From: Pseudoalteromonas sp. T1lg48
GTDB lineage: Bacteria; Pseudomonadota; Gammaproteobacteria; Enterobacterales; Alteromonadaceae
Assembly (NCBI RefSeq): GCF_002964785.1
Contig: NZ_PQCC01000022.1
Span: 220,619 to 284,618, forward strand
DNA: 64,000 bases
Direction: 5' to 3'
Below the pieces are notes generated by a model, which made no database searches, was not told the DNA's origin, and saw nothing but the letters and a program-made list of their open reading frames with translations. A program made the position numbers and the translations under genes. Below, piece by piece: positions 57,354-64,000 of the stretch (positions are counted from its first letter, which is position 1; every line of letters begins with the position of its first letter).

Positions 57354-58070
57354 ATGTTCAAAAAAATAATATTTATTCATGGCTTCTGGCTGCTGAATGC
57401 TCTATTTCTAATTCCTTTTTCCGAGGCGCAAACAAACCAAAACAAGGACTACAGCCGCGAGCGTCTACAAGCCTTGGCTGAGCAACATATTATCGCCTTA
57501 GCCCAGATAAAACCGCAGCAGGAGCTCCAGGTACAGGCCATCGAACTGGATGCGCGCATCGCTTCGCGCTCCTGCGCCCAACCCCCGGAGCTGTCCACCG
57601 CCAGCGAGCCCCCCTTTAACCGTCAGGTGACGGTGCAACTTAAATGCCCAGAGCCGGCTCTGTGGACTCAATACGTGCATGTGCGTATCGATAAGCTCTC
57701 ACCCATAGTGGTGGCCAACAGCCATATTGCCCGGGGCCAGATTATTGCCGCTACGGATGTCAGCACCGAGTTAAGACCACAACATTTTGTCCGTGCCCGC
57801 TACGTTGAAAGCCCGGATGTGGTTATTGGCAGTCGCAGCAAACGTACTATCCGCCAAGGCCTACCCATTAACCTCAATCAGTTGTGCATGGTATGTAAGG
57901 GAGATAGCGTGACCATAGTCGCCAAGGTCAACGGTTTGACCATAAAAACTTCGGGCGAGGCCTTAGAGGACGGAGGCCTGGGGGAGAATATCCGCGTTCG
58001 TAACCGCAAATCCGGGCGCTTGATCAGTGCCCAGGTCACCGCGGTTGAAACCGTTGCAGTGAATATATAA
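57354..58070 (+). CDS. flgA: P-ring assembly chaperone FlgA
   Basis: This 238-residue protein has a signal peptide (MFKKIIFIHGFWLLNALFLIPFSEA), then a SAF-type domain (VVANSHIARGQIIAATDVSTE) and the conserved C-terminal domain (GDSVTIVAKVNGLTIKTSGEALEDGGLGENIRVRNRKSGR). The start is ATG 57354, with AAGG eight bases upstream; a TTG at 57321 would spoil the signal peptide. It lies 72 bases before flgM. Confidence 0.94.
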   Translation: MFKKIIFIHGFWLLNALFLIPFSEAQTNQNKDYSRERLQALAEQHIIALAQIKPQQELQVQAIELDARIASRSCAQPPELSTASEPPFNRQVTVQLKCPEPALWTQYVHVRIDKLSPIVVANSHIARGQIIAATDVSTELRPQHFVRARYVESPDVVIGSRSKRTIRQGLPINLNQLCMVCKGDSVTIVAKVNGLTIKTSGEALEDGGLGENIRVRNRKSGRLISAQVTAVETVAVNI

Positions 58071-58079
58071 ATTATATGC

Positions 58080-58106
58080 TAAAGTAATGGCGTAAATGGC
58101 CGATAA
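58080..58106 (+). promoter_or_regulatory. Predicted sigma-28 (FliA) promoter upstream of flgM
   Basis: TAAAGTAA, 11 bases, GCCGATAA: the -10 is perfect and the -35 nearly so. It lies 36 bases before flgM. FliA would thus drive its own anti-sigma factor. Confidence 0.85.
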
Positions 58107-58142
58107 AATATCCAAAGGTCAGTTTAGCTCAGGTACGAAGAC

Positions 58143-58463
58143 ATGGTTAATCAAGTAAATAAGAGCCAGCAAGGCGCGGTCTATAATAACCCGCAACATA
58201 AAATCGAGCAGCAAAAATCGGCGCAATCTCAGGCCACTGGCGCTGCCACTAAGGCCGATGTCAAAGCCGCGAGCGATTCTGTGAGTCTCACTCCACAGGC
58301 ACGACAAATGCGCTCATTACAAGAAAAGGCAGAACGTTCTTCGGGATTCGATGAACAAAAAGTTGCCGAACTGAAAAAAGCCATTGCCGCCGGCAAATAC
58401 CAGATCGACAGCGAAAAGTTGGCGAAAAATATCGCTGCATTCGAGTTTGATGTGTATGGCTGA
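58143..58463 (+). CDS. flgM: Anti-sigma-28 factor FlgM
   Basis: This 106-residue protein is disordered at the N-terminus, with the FlgM C-terminal FliA-binding region (DSVSLTPQARQMRSLQEKAERSSGFDEQKVAELKKAIAAGKYQIDSEKLAKNI). It inhibits FliA until it is exported after hook completion. It has its own sigma-28 promoter and overlaps flgN by 8 bases. Confidence 0.95.
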   Translation: MVNQVNKSQQGAVYNNPQHKIEQQKSAQSQATGAATKADVKAASDSVSLTPQARQMRSLQEKAERSSGFDEQKVAELKKAIAAGKYQIDSEKLAKNIAAFEFDVYG

Positions 58464-58881
58464 TTCGGCGCTCACCCTGGCTCTGAAACAACAGCAAAAC
58501 AGCCTCAACGAGCTGCTCGCCTTACTTAAGGACGAGCTTACCGCCATCGCTGGGCGCAGCGGCACCGAATTAAAAACCATTACCCCAGCCAAAGCTCAGG
58601 CTCTGACCCAGATTCAAAAACAAGATCAACATATTGCCCAGCTCCTGGCCCACCAAAGCGAGCGCGATGAGCAAGACCAGCAATTGATCGACAGCGCCCG
58701 GGAACTACTTACCCAGTGCCAACAGCAAAACCAGATCAATGCCCATGCCGCCCACCAGGCACAACTGAGCGTTAAACAGCTCAAGGATATACTGATCGGC
58801 GCGCCGAGCTCCATTACCTATGCCGCCGACGGCGCCATTGACCGCAGCGACAATAAACTGGTGCGTAACCTTAAAGCCTAA
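58456..58881 (+). CDS. flgN: Flagellar chaperone FlgN
   Basis: This 141-residue helical protein has the FlgN pattern (LKQQQNSLNELLALLKDELTAIAGRSGTEL; TPAKAQALTQIQKQDQHIAQLL). It chaperones FlgK and FlgL. The start is ATG 58456, overlapping the flgM stop; an ATG at 58450 is also possible and earlier in-frame starts lie deep inside flgM. It converges on flgP with only 9 bases between stops. Confidence 0.92.
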   Translation: MADSALTLALKQQQNSLNELLALLKDELTAIAGRSGTELKTITPAKAQALTQIQKQDQHIAQLLAHQSERDEQDQQLIDSARELLTQCQQQNQINAHAAHQAQLSVKQLKDILIGAPSSITYAADGAIDRSDNKLVRNLKA

Positions 58882-58890
58882 CCAGCCGTC

Positions 58891-59349
58891 TTAGTAATAG
58901 CTGACCTTTTTTATCTTACGTGGCTTGGTCTCACTTATGTAAAGATCGTAAACACGCTTCATATCCAGTTCCAGCTCGGTGGCATAACTGTCACCAACCA
59001 CATAGCTGCTCATTACCTTGGCACCACGGATCACCCCTTGCACTTTGGCCTCTAGCTGATCGTTACTGGCAACGGCTTGCGCCAGCTCGGTATGGGCACT
59101 GAGTTGCTGACCATATACCTGCTCTGCCAGTTCACGATAGGCCTCTATCTTAGATGCCTTCATTGCCATCAGGGATTTTTGCTCGGCTGTTTCGCCTGGT
59201 TGCGGCGCTATGGGCGCATACCCCACCGCCTTTAAAACAGGGTAGCTATCCGGTTGTTCAATGGCGTACTCAACGTGCTTATCATACATCGAGCTACAGC
59301 CTGCAGCGCCGATCACCAACCCTAGAATTATGCCCACTTGACGCAGCAT
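58891..59349 (-). CDS. flgP: Flagellar outer-membrane lipoprotein FlgP (LPP20 family)
   Basis: This 152-residue protein has a lipoprotein signal (MLRQVGIILGLVIGAAGCSS) and an LPP20-like domain (AMKASKIEAYRELAEQVYGQQL, VQGVIRGAKVMSSYVVGDSYATELELDM). In Vibrio, FlgP forms the outer-membrane-associated ring around sheathed flagella and is needed for motility. The start is ATG 59349, with GGAG six bases upstream. It is divergent from flgT, with back-to-back sigma-54 promoters. Confidence 0.9.
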   Translation of the reverse strand: MLRQVGIILGLVIGAAGCSSMYDKHVEYAIEQPDSYPVLKAVGYAPIAPQPGETAEQKSLMAMKASKIEAYRELAEQVYGQQLSAHTELAQAVASNDQLEAKVQGVIRGAKVMSSYVVGDSYATELELDMKRVYDLYISETKPRKIKKVSYY

Positions 59350-59390
59350 CTCGCTCTCCACTTCCACTATTTAATGTGATTGCCATAGTA

Positions 59391-59407
59391 TGCATAAAAA
59401 ATGCCAA
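59391..59407 (-). promoter_or_regulatory. Predicted sigma-54 promoter upstream of flgP
   Basis: The minus strand reads TTGGCATTTTTTATGCA, with GG and GC 12 bases apart. It is only 21 bases from the divergent flgT promoter. Confidence 0.72.
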
Positions 59408-59428
59408 AAAAGAGTGGGCGAGATTAAC

Positions 59429-59445
59429 CTGGTATGTTCTTTGCT
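59429..59445 (+). promoter_or_regulatory. Predicted sigma-54 promoter upstream of flgT
   Basis: CTGGTATGTTCTTTGCT has GG and GC 12 bases apart. It contains the in-frame ATG at 59434, which therefore cannot be the flgT start. Confidence 0.78.
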
Positions 59446-59481
59446 GGTCTTGATGTAAGTGAGATCCTACGACTGATTTTT

Positions 59482-60657
59482 ATGCGATACCCAGCTTTAC
59501 TTTGCGCCCTGTTATTTTCTGCCTACAGCCACTATGTGGCGGCACAATGGCTACAAACCACAGGGGTCGCGCCCCTGGCCGGACAAAGCAGCGCCGATGC
59601 GCGCCAGCAGGCTATCAATGATGCCCTTACCCAGGCGTTGCAGTACTCCGGGTTATCGCTGTCGAGTGTGCAAACCCTGAGTCAGGGAGTCTTGACGCAA
59701 GATAGCATCAGGATACAGAGTCAAGGCCAGGTACAGCAAATTCATGTGCTTGAAGAGCAACAACAAGATGGCTTGCTGAGTGTGACCTTACAGCTTGATA
59801 TACGGGCAGGTGCCGATGCTCAGCAGTGCCAGCAAAGCGGTTTACGGAATCATTTTGCCCTAACCCGCGCCGGATTTGCCAACCCGCAGCAAGCCCGCGA
59901 TGGTCAAATATTTGACATTCCTCAAGCCTTTAGCAAGCAGCTCTTTGCGCTGATGAGCCAGGCCGAATTGAATGTGCGCCCGACTCCCTATTTTAAAGAA
60001 GCCCTTGATGTGGCGCCCTTCTTTTCACAGCAGTACGATTATGATGAGCAGCTTATCGATTATGTGGGTAATGCCAGCAATAGCCAGTTTGTGCTGCTCT
60101 CGCATATCACCGATGTGTCCTTAGGACAGCAGCTCAACAGCGACTATGCCTTTTGGGCCGACGACAGCTTTGCGCGCTTTTTTAACGTGGAATTTATACT
60201 GTTTGATGCCCTGAGCTTTGAAAAGATCTGGCAACAGGCTTATCACACTCAGGCGCCCTGGGATTTTGATAAAACCGCTTTGGTCGATGTGCATAGCGGC
60301 ATCTTTTGGCAAAGTCAGTATGGCCGCAGCGTCAGTGCTCTTAGCCAGCAGGTAATGTATGACCTTAATCAGGCGCTGCAATGCCTGCCAAGCAAAGGCC
60401 AAATTAAGCATATCGAAGATCAACAGGTCATTATCAACCTTGGCAAAGACAATGGCTTGACCCTGGGACAAGAGCTCACCCTGGCTCATAACAACCAGGC
60501 AGTCACTTATGCGGGTAAGCGTTTGCCACGCCAGGTAACTACCTTGTACCGGGTCGAAATTACCCAGCTCTATCAGCACAGTGCCGTGGCCAGCAATGTT
60601 TCAAAAAGGCCACTGCAGAATATCCAGCTCAATGATCTGGTGCTGGTGAATCCTTAA
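59482..60657 (+). CDS. flgT: Flagellar H-ring protein FlgT
   Basis: This 391-residue protein starts with a signal peptide (MRYPALLCALLFSAYSHYVAAQW) followed by GVAPLAGQSSADARQQAINDALTQALQYSG, typical of FlgT. The C-terminal domain holds VINLGKDNGLTLGQELTL. FlgT forms the H-ring that supports MotX/MotY assembly in Vibrio. The start is ATG 59482 because the earlier ATG (59434) lies inside the promoter. Confidence 0.92.
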   Translation: MRYPALLCALLFSAYSHYVAAQWLQTTGVAPLAGQSSADARQQAINDALTQALQYSGLSLSSVQTLSQGVLTQDSIRIQSQGQVQQIHVLEEQQQDGLLSVTLQLDIRAGADAQQCQQSGLRNHFALTRAGFANPQQARDGQIFDIPQAFSKQLFALMSQAELNVRPTPYFKEALDVAPFFSQQYDYDEQLIDYVGNASNSQFVLLSHITDVSLGQQLNSDYAFWADDSFARFFNVEFILFDALSFEKIWQQAYHTQAPWDFDKTALVDVHSGIFWQSQYGRSVSALSQQVMYDLNQALQCLPSKGQIKHIEDQQVIINLGKDNGLTLGQELTLAHNNQAVTYAGKRLPRQVTTLYRVEITQLYQHSAVASNVSKRPLQNIQLNDLVLVNP

Positions 60658-60782
60658 TGAAACATTCGGGCAAGCTGACCTAAACATCAAAAAAAGCGAT
60701 TGCATTAATCAAATTAAACCATTTTAATGATTTAATTCATCTTGGCATACTGGGCTCATTGTTTAGATAAGGATTAAAACCA

Positions 60783-61523
60783 ATGAGCCAATTTAAAAAC
60801 AGCACAGGTCTACGCGTACCGGATGTCACCTTTGCCATTCGTGACAATGAACAGTGGCAAAAACGCACCAGTGCAGATATTTTTGCTGGTAAAACAGTGA
60901 TCGTCTTTGCCCTGCCCGGTGCCTTTACACCCACCTGTTCATCCACTCACTTGCCCCGCTATAACGAACTTGCGTCGGTATTTAAACAAAACGGCGTTGA
61001 TGACATAGTCTGTGTCTCGGTGAATGATACCTTTGTTATGAACGCCTGGGCGCAGCATCAGGAAGCGGGCAACATTACCCTGTTACCCGATGGCAATGGC
61101 GAATTTACCGACGGCATGGGCCTGTTGGTGGATAAAAACGAGCTGGGTTTCGGCAAGCGCAGCTGGCGTTATTCCATGCTGGTTAAGGACGGCGTGATTG
61201 AGAAAATGTTTATCGAGCCGGATGTGCCCGGTGACCCGTTTGAGGTGTCTGATGCCGATACCATGCTGGAGTACATCAATCCTCAGCAGGTGAAGCCTCA
61301 GCCGGTCAGCCTGTTTAGCAAACCCGGTTGCCCGTTTTGCACGAAAGCAAAAAACCTGCTGACCGAGAAAGGCCTGACGTTTGAAGAGATCATCCTGGGC
61401 AATAACGTCTCGCTCACCAGCTTAAAGGCCATCACAGGTCGTGAAACCGTGCCTCAGGTATTTATTGGTGGCGAACATATAGGCGGCAGTGACGATTTGG
61501 CCGCTTACTTCGCGGCCCAATAA
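60783..61523 (+). CDS. Peroxiredoxin-glutaredoxin fusion (hybrid Prx5)
   Basis: This 246-residue protein has a peroxiredoxin-5 domain with the peroxidatic Cys near residue 52 (PGAFTPTCSSTHLPRY) and a C-terminal glutaredoxin with CPFC near 183-186 (FSKPGCPFCTKAKNLL, VPQVFIGGEHIGGSDDL). It reduces peroxides using glutathione. Fused forms are known from Haemophilus and many marine gammaproteobacteria. AAGG lies upstream of the ATG. A weak sigma-70-like TTGGCA-N16-TAGATA precedes it. It has no direct flagellar link. Confidence 0.95.
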   Translation: MSQFKNSTGLRVPDVTFAIRDNEQWQKRTSADIFAGKTVIVFALPGAFTPTCSSTHLPRYNELASVFKQNGVDDIVCVSVNDTFVMNAWAQHQEAGNITLLPDGNGEFTDGMGLLVDKNELGFGKRSWRYSMLVKDGVIEKMFIEPDVPGDPFEVSDADTMLEYINPQQVKPQPVSLFSKPGCPFCTKAKNLLTEKGLTFEEIILGNNVSLTSLKAITGRETVPQVFIGGEHIGGSDDLAAYFAAQ

Positions 61524-61525
61524 GA

Positions 61526-61600
61526 TGGCGGCCCCTGCAGGAATCGAACCTGCAACTACCCCTTAGGAGGGGGCTGTTATATCCATTTAACTAAGGGGCC
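61526..61600 (-). tRNA. tRNA-Arg (anticodon CCT)
   Basis: On the minus strand GGCCCCT pairs with AGGGGCC. The anticodon loop is CTCCTAA, giving CCT, and the T arm has GGTTCGAATCC. The discriminator G and an encoded CCA end at 61526. All four arms fold. It lies antisense, two bases after the peroxiredoxin stop. Confidence 0.95.
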
Positions 61601-61602
61601 AA

Positions 61603-61660
61603 CCCAGGGTCTGCTGACCCTGGGCTTGATTATAAAGCTAGGTATTTGATAATCAAGCCC
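61603..61660. other. Two overlapping inverted repeats upstream of tRNA-Arg
   Basis: CCCAGGGT (61603-61610) pairs with ACCCTGGG (61617-61624). GGGCTTGATTAT (61622-61633) pairs with ATAATCAAGCCC (61649-61660). The two stems share GGG at 61622-61624, so only one can form fully. No T run follows on either strand. They lie between the flgO genes and the tRNA. Confidence 0.75.
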
Positions 61661-61743
61661 ATTCATTGGGATTAAGCGGTTATTCCTCATCCCGGATGCT
61701 CACTAAAGAGGCGCTACCTGCACCCCTTATTGCACCCGTTAGG

Positions 61744-62400
61744 CTAGTTTTTTAATAATATCCCTGTCTCTTCTTCGACTTGTCGCGATTGCAGCGCCAT
61801 TACTGTGCTGCCTGGCAGTAAGATTTGCCCACTGGCCACCAAGGTTCGACTTTGCACTGCGACGATGCGGGCGTTTACCAAAACCCCGTCACTGCTGTCG
61901 GTCAAGGTACCGGTCAGCAGGTACTGAGCCGCCGTGGCACTTTCCAGCTCCAGATAGTCGCGGCTTAAGGCAAAGTCACCCTCTGGCGTTACGCGAATAT
62001 GCCTGGTCAGCTTAAAATCGATAACCGGCACCCGCAGTTGATGAAGCTCGTGCATTAAGGACTCGGCCACATGGTTGCCCAGTAAGCTGCCCTGATTTAA
62101 ATCACTATCGACATAGGTAAAGGTGGTCACCGCCAGCGCCGTCGTTATCGGCGTCTGCTCCAGGTTGGCCGCCAGCTCCTGGGCCAGCTCCTGAATATAA
62201 GCGTTAATGGTTTTGCTTTGCGCGTTAAGCTGCGGCTGTGGGTAGTAGGTACGCTCACCTTGGAAAAAGGCATTGTCCACATGCAATCTCTGACTTGCCT
62301 CTGTACTCTTAAGAGCGGTTTCATCGGCGTTTGCTATGCCATGCTGTTGGGCACATCCGGCCAAAGCTGCGAAGGCTAACGTCAGTGCTAGCTTGTTCAT
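61744..62400 (-). CDS. FlgO-like outer-membrane lipoprotein, second copy
   Basis: This 218-residue protein has a lipoprotein signal (LAFAALAGCAQQ, Cys ~16) and a FlgO domain (YIQELAQELAANLEQTPITTALAVTTFTYVD, YLLTGTLTDSSDGVLVNARIV). FlgO is an outer-membrane protein needed for normal motility in Vibrio. It is paralogous to the upstream gene (62417-63022), 16 bases away, in one operon. Confidence 0.85.
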   Translation of the reverse strand: MNKLALTLAFAALAGCAQQHGIANADETALKSTEASQRLHVDNAFFQGERTYYPQPQLNAQSKTINAYIQELAQELAANLEQTPITTALAVTTFTYVDSDLNQGSLLGNHVAESLMHELHQLRVPVIDFKLTRHIRVTPEGDFALSRDYLELESATAAQYLLTGTLTDSSDGVLVNARIVAVQSRTLVASGQILLPGSTVMALQSRQVEEETGILLKN

Positions 62401-62416
62401 TCCTTTCTCCTAGGGT

Positions 62417-63022
62417 CTAGTATTCGTTTCTATAGAGTTGGCCGTGACGCAACACAGTTTTTTGCTCGGACCACATCACGTTGGCGGGGATATAGTCTGT
62501 CGCCGCTGCCACCACCTGCTGAGTATCGAGTTTGATCAGCCGTGCATTCACCACATAGCTGTCTTCTTGGCGCAAGAGGGTGCCGGTTAGGTAGTAATCC
62601 AGGTTATGGCGCTGTGATAAACGCATAACATCACGGCTAAGCATCTTGTCCTGCTCCATCTGCATATAAATACCGTCGCTTTGCTTAAAGTCGACCACCT
62701 CAAAACCGGCCTGTGTCATTAAGGTGACCAAACCGTCTTGCAATTGCAGCCCAAGATCATGCAATTGAGGATGCCTCGGGTCATGCGCTAATTGCTTTAT
62801 GGGTAAAAAGGTGCCCACGGCAATGCGCCCGGTTAAGACCAGCTCACCCTGTTGCTTTTCATTACCATGAATACGCGCCAGTAGTTGCTCGGCCAAGCGT
62901 TGCGTATGGCCATGTATCGCCTGTGCCGACAGTTGCCGCTCATGTATTTGCTCTGCACTGTACTGAGACTGTGCGCAGGCTGTTAGCGCTAACGTTGCAG
63001 ATAGAATTAGGTATCGCATCAT
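62417..63022 (-). CDS. flgO: Flagellar outer-membrane lipoprotein FlgO
   Basis: This 201-residue protein has a lipoprotein signal (MMRYLILSATLALTACAQS, Cys ~16) and a FlgO domain (LTGRIAVGTFLPIKQL, LQDGLVTLMTQAGFEVVDF, LDYYLTGTLLRQEDSYVVNARLI). It is first in a two-gene operon behind a sigma-54 promoter, placing it in the flagellar regulon although unlinked to flgP here. Confidence 0.88.
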   Translation of the reverse strand: MMRYLILSATLALTACAQSQYSAEQIHERQLSAQAIHGHTQRLAEQLLARIHGNEKQQGELVLTGRIAVGTFLPIKQLAHDPRHPQLHDLGLQLQDGLVTLMTQAGFEVVDFKQSDGIYMQMEQDKMLSRDVMRLSQRHNLDYYLTGTLLRQEDSYVVNARLIKLDTQQVVAAATDYIPANVMWSEQKTVLRHGQLYRNEY

Positions 63023-63056
63023 TCACCCATAGAATTACTCTCTATAAGCTGTTAAG

Positions 63057-63073
63057 CAAAATCAACGCCAAGA
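63057..63073 (-). promoter_or_regulatory. Predicted sigma-54 promoter upstream of flgO
   Basis: The minus strand reads TTGGCGTTGATTTTGCT, with GG and GC 12 bases apart. It lies about 35 bases before the flgO start. Confidence 0.75.
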
Positions 63074-63198
63074 TGTCTATTCAGCCGCTGAAAACGGCGG
63101 ATGCTATGTGGGATGGGAGTTGATGTGAAAGCAGCCGCCCGTGCCACGGGGTCAATCTGACTTACATCCAGGGTCACTGTTTAAGGCGCCAATTTAGT

Positions 63199-63254
63199 GG
63201 CAAGGGGCTTCAGCCTTGCGGCGGAGGCTTGCCGCCCTCAGAGGGGGCGGCAAG
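63199..63254. other. GC-rich hairpins downstream of thyA
   Basis: gcaagg-N7-ccttgc and CTTGCCGCC (63228-63236) with GGCGGCAAG (63246-63254) form stems just after the thyA stop. They have no long T run, so this is a weak or factor-assisted terminator at best. Confidence 0.55.
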
Positions 63255-63271
63255 AGGATGCGTTAGGTGAG

Positions 63272-64000
63272 TTACACGGCAAAGGGGTAACGGATAGCAT
63301 CGTGATGTTGATAGCCAGAGATCTCAAAATCGTCGGTGCTCACCCAGGTTTCCAAATCTTCCAGGGATTTGATCTTCGGGTTAATGTGCAACTGTGGCGA
63401 AGGGAAAGGCTCACGCTTTAACTGCACGTCACGCATCAACTCAAGCTGATTTTCATAAATATGGGCATTAACGATTTTATGATACGCCATACCCGGCTTA
63501 TGACCTGTGATCTGCGCCACCAAGGCTAACAGGGTAAAGACCTGGATTTGGTTAAAGTTTAAACCCAGCGGCACATCACAAGAGCGCTGGTAACTGGTCA
63601 AATGCAATGTATCGCCGAGCAAGGAGAAGGTATGGGTGTGCATACAAGGGCGCAAACAACCCAGCTCAAACTCGCCAGGATTATAAAAGGTGATGATTTC
63701 ACCGCGGTCATCGACACCACGACTGAGGTTATCAACCACCTTTTTTAACTGATCCAAATGCGTGCCATCGGGCTTTTGCCAACTGCGCCCCTGCACGCCG
63801 TAAACGCGGCCCATATCATCCTCACCACGACGATTGGGGTTATTCAACCAGGCCTGGTTTTCATTGGCATTGGCATTCCAGGTGTTACAGCCGATATCGC
63901 GAAACTGGGCGGCGCTGTCATAACCACGTAAATACCCAAGCAGCTCGGCAATGGCCGCCTTAAAAAAGCTCTTACGGGTAGTGATCAACGGAAACTCATT
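63272..64000 (-). CDS. thyA: Thymidylate synthase ThyA, 5' end cut by window edge
   Basis: The visible 242 residues run from [27 protein letters not shown] to RYPFAV. The active-site Cys lies in [15 protein letters not shown], with [21 protein letters not shown] downstream. The frame is open to 64000, and TTG at 63988 is internal. Full ThyA would be about 280 residues, so roughly 40 N-terminal residues are outside. It methylates dUMP to dTMP. It has no flagellar link. Confidence 0.95.
   Translation of the reverse strand, partial: NEFPLITTRKSFFKAAIAELLGYLRGYDSAAQFRDIGCNTWNANANENQAWLNNPNRRGEDDMGRVYGVQGRSWQKPDGTHLDQLKKVVDNLSRGVDDRGEIITFYNPGEFELGCLRPCMHTHTFSLLGDTLHLTSYQRSCDVPLGLNFNQIQVFTLLALVAQITGHKPGMAYHKIVNAHIYENQLELMRDVQLKREPFPSPQLHINPKIKSLEDLETWVSTDDFEISGYQHHDAIRYPFAV

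Noticed and set aside
59434-60657. Longer flgT starting at ATG 59434
   Set aside because: That ATG lies inside the predicted sigma-54 promoter and its extra residues would precede and spoil the signal peptide.
61526-61600. tRNA-Arg as an integration site for a mobile element
   Set aside because: No integrase, no repeated tRNA 3' end and no foreign block beside it; flanking genes look native.

Overview
This window is one nearly continuous polar-flagellum and chemotaxis locus from a gammaproteobacterium. The gene order is fliA-cheYZAB-motCD-parC-parP-cheW. With it come FlrA/FlrB/FlrC regulators, FlhF/FlhG, a ParC/ParP polar-array pair, two flagellins and the H/T-ring proteins FlgO, FlgP and FlgT. 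This is the layout of marine Alteromonadales/Vibrionales/Shewanella-type bacteria with a sodium- or proton-driven polar flagellum. Genus cannot be fixed from the sequence alone. Most genes lie on the minus strand.

Layout. 1-2431 (+): a second FliK-like protein (cut by the window edge) and a free-standing FlhB C-terminal-like protein. 2428-16906 (-): the flhA-flhF-flhG-fliA-cheY-cheZ-cheA-cheB-motC-motD-parC-parP-cheW-DUF2802 block, read from high to low coordinates. 16932-24197 (-): fliK-L-M-N-O-P-Q-R-flhB. 24230-30017 (-): fliE-F-G-H-I-J. 30099-32682 (-): flrB-flrC. 32841-36750: an unrelated, more AT-rich block (tag glycosylase, a membrane protein, a possible nuclease-fold protein, a glutathione S-transferase, a small coiled-coil membrane protein and a hairpin-rich repeat-like stretch) that separates flrA from flrBC. 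36752-38252 (-): flrA. 38472-39235 (+): fliS and a FliT-like gene. 39294-44353 (-): fliD, flaG and two flagellin genes. 44540-48820 (-): flgJ-K-L. 48882-52299 (-): flgF-G-H-I. 52366-55345 (-): flgB-C-D-E. 55365-57178 (-): cheV-cheR. 57234-58881 (+): flgA-M-N. 58891-60657: divergent flgP and flgT. The right end holds a peroxiredoxin-glutaredoxin fusion, tRNA-Arg(CCT), two tandem FlgO-like lipoprotein genes and a thymidylate synthase cut by the edge.

Regulation can be read from the DNA. FlrA has a sigma-70-like promoter. Thirteen sites with GG and GC doublets exactly 12 bases apart (one has GT instead of GC) lie upstream of flrB, fliE, fliK, flhA, fliS, flgA, flgB, flgF, flgJ, flgP, flgT, flgO and one flagellin, as expected of FlrA/FlrC-activated sigma-54 promoters. 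Sigma-28 (FliA) promoters precede flgM and the other flagellin. FliA and its antagonist FlgM are both encoded here, so the window holds almost the whole regulatory cascade apart from rpoN.

The main oddities are as follows. A one-base deletion interrupts cheA and another interrupts the sigma-28-driven flagellin. CheA carries three copies of a conserved motif in its linker. A 12-bp in-frame repeat family is shared by parP and flhF, one of several short in-frame tandem repeats in the linkers of che/fla genes. I found no CRISPR array, no complete insertion sequence and no obvious defence island.
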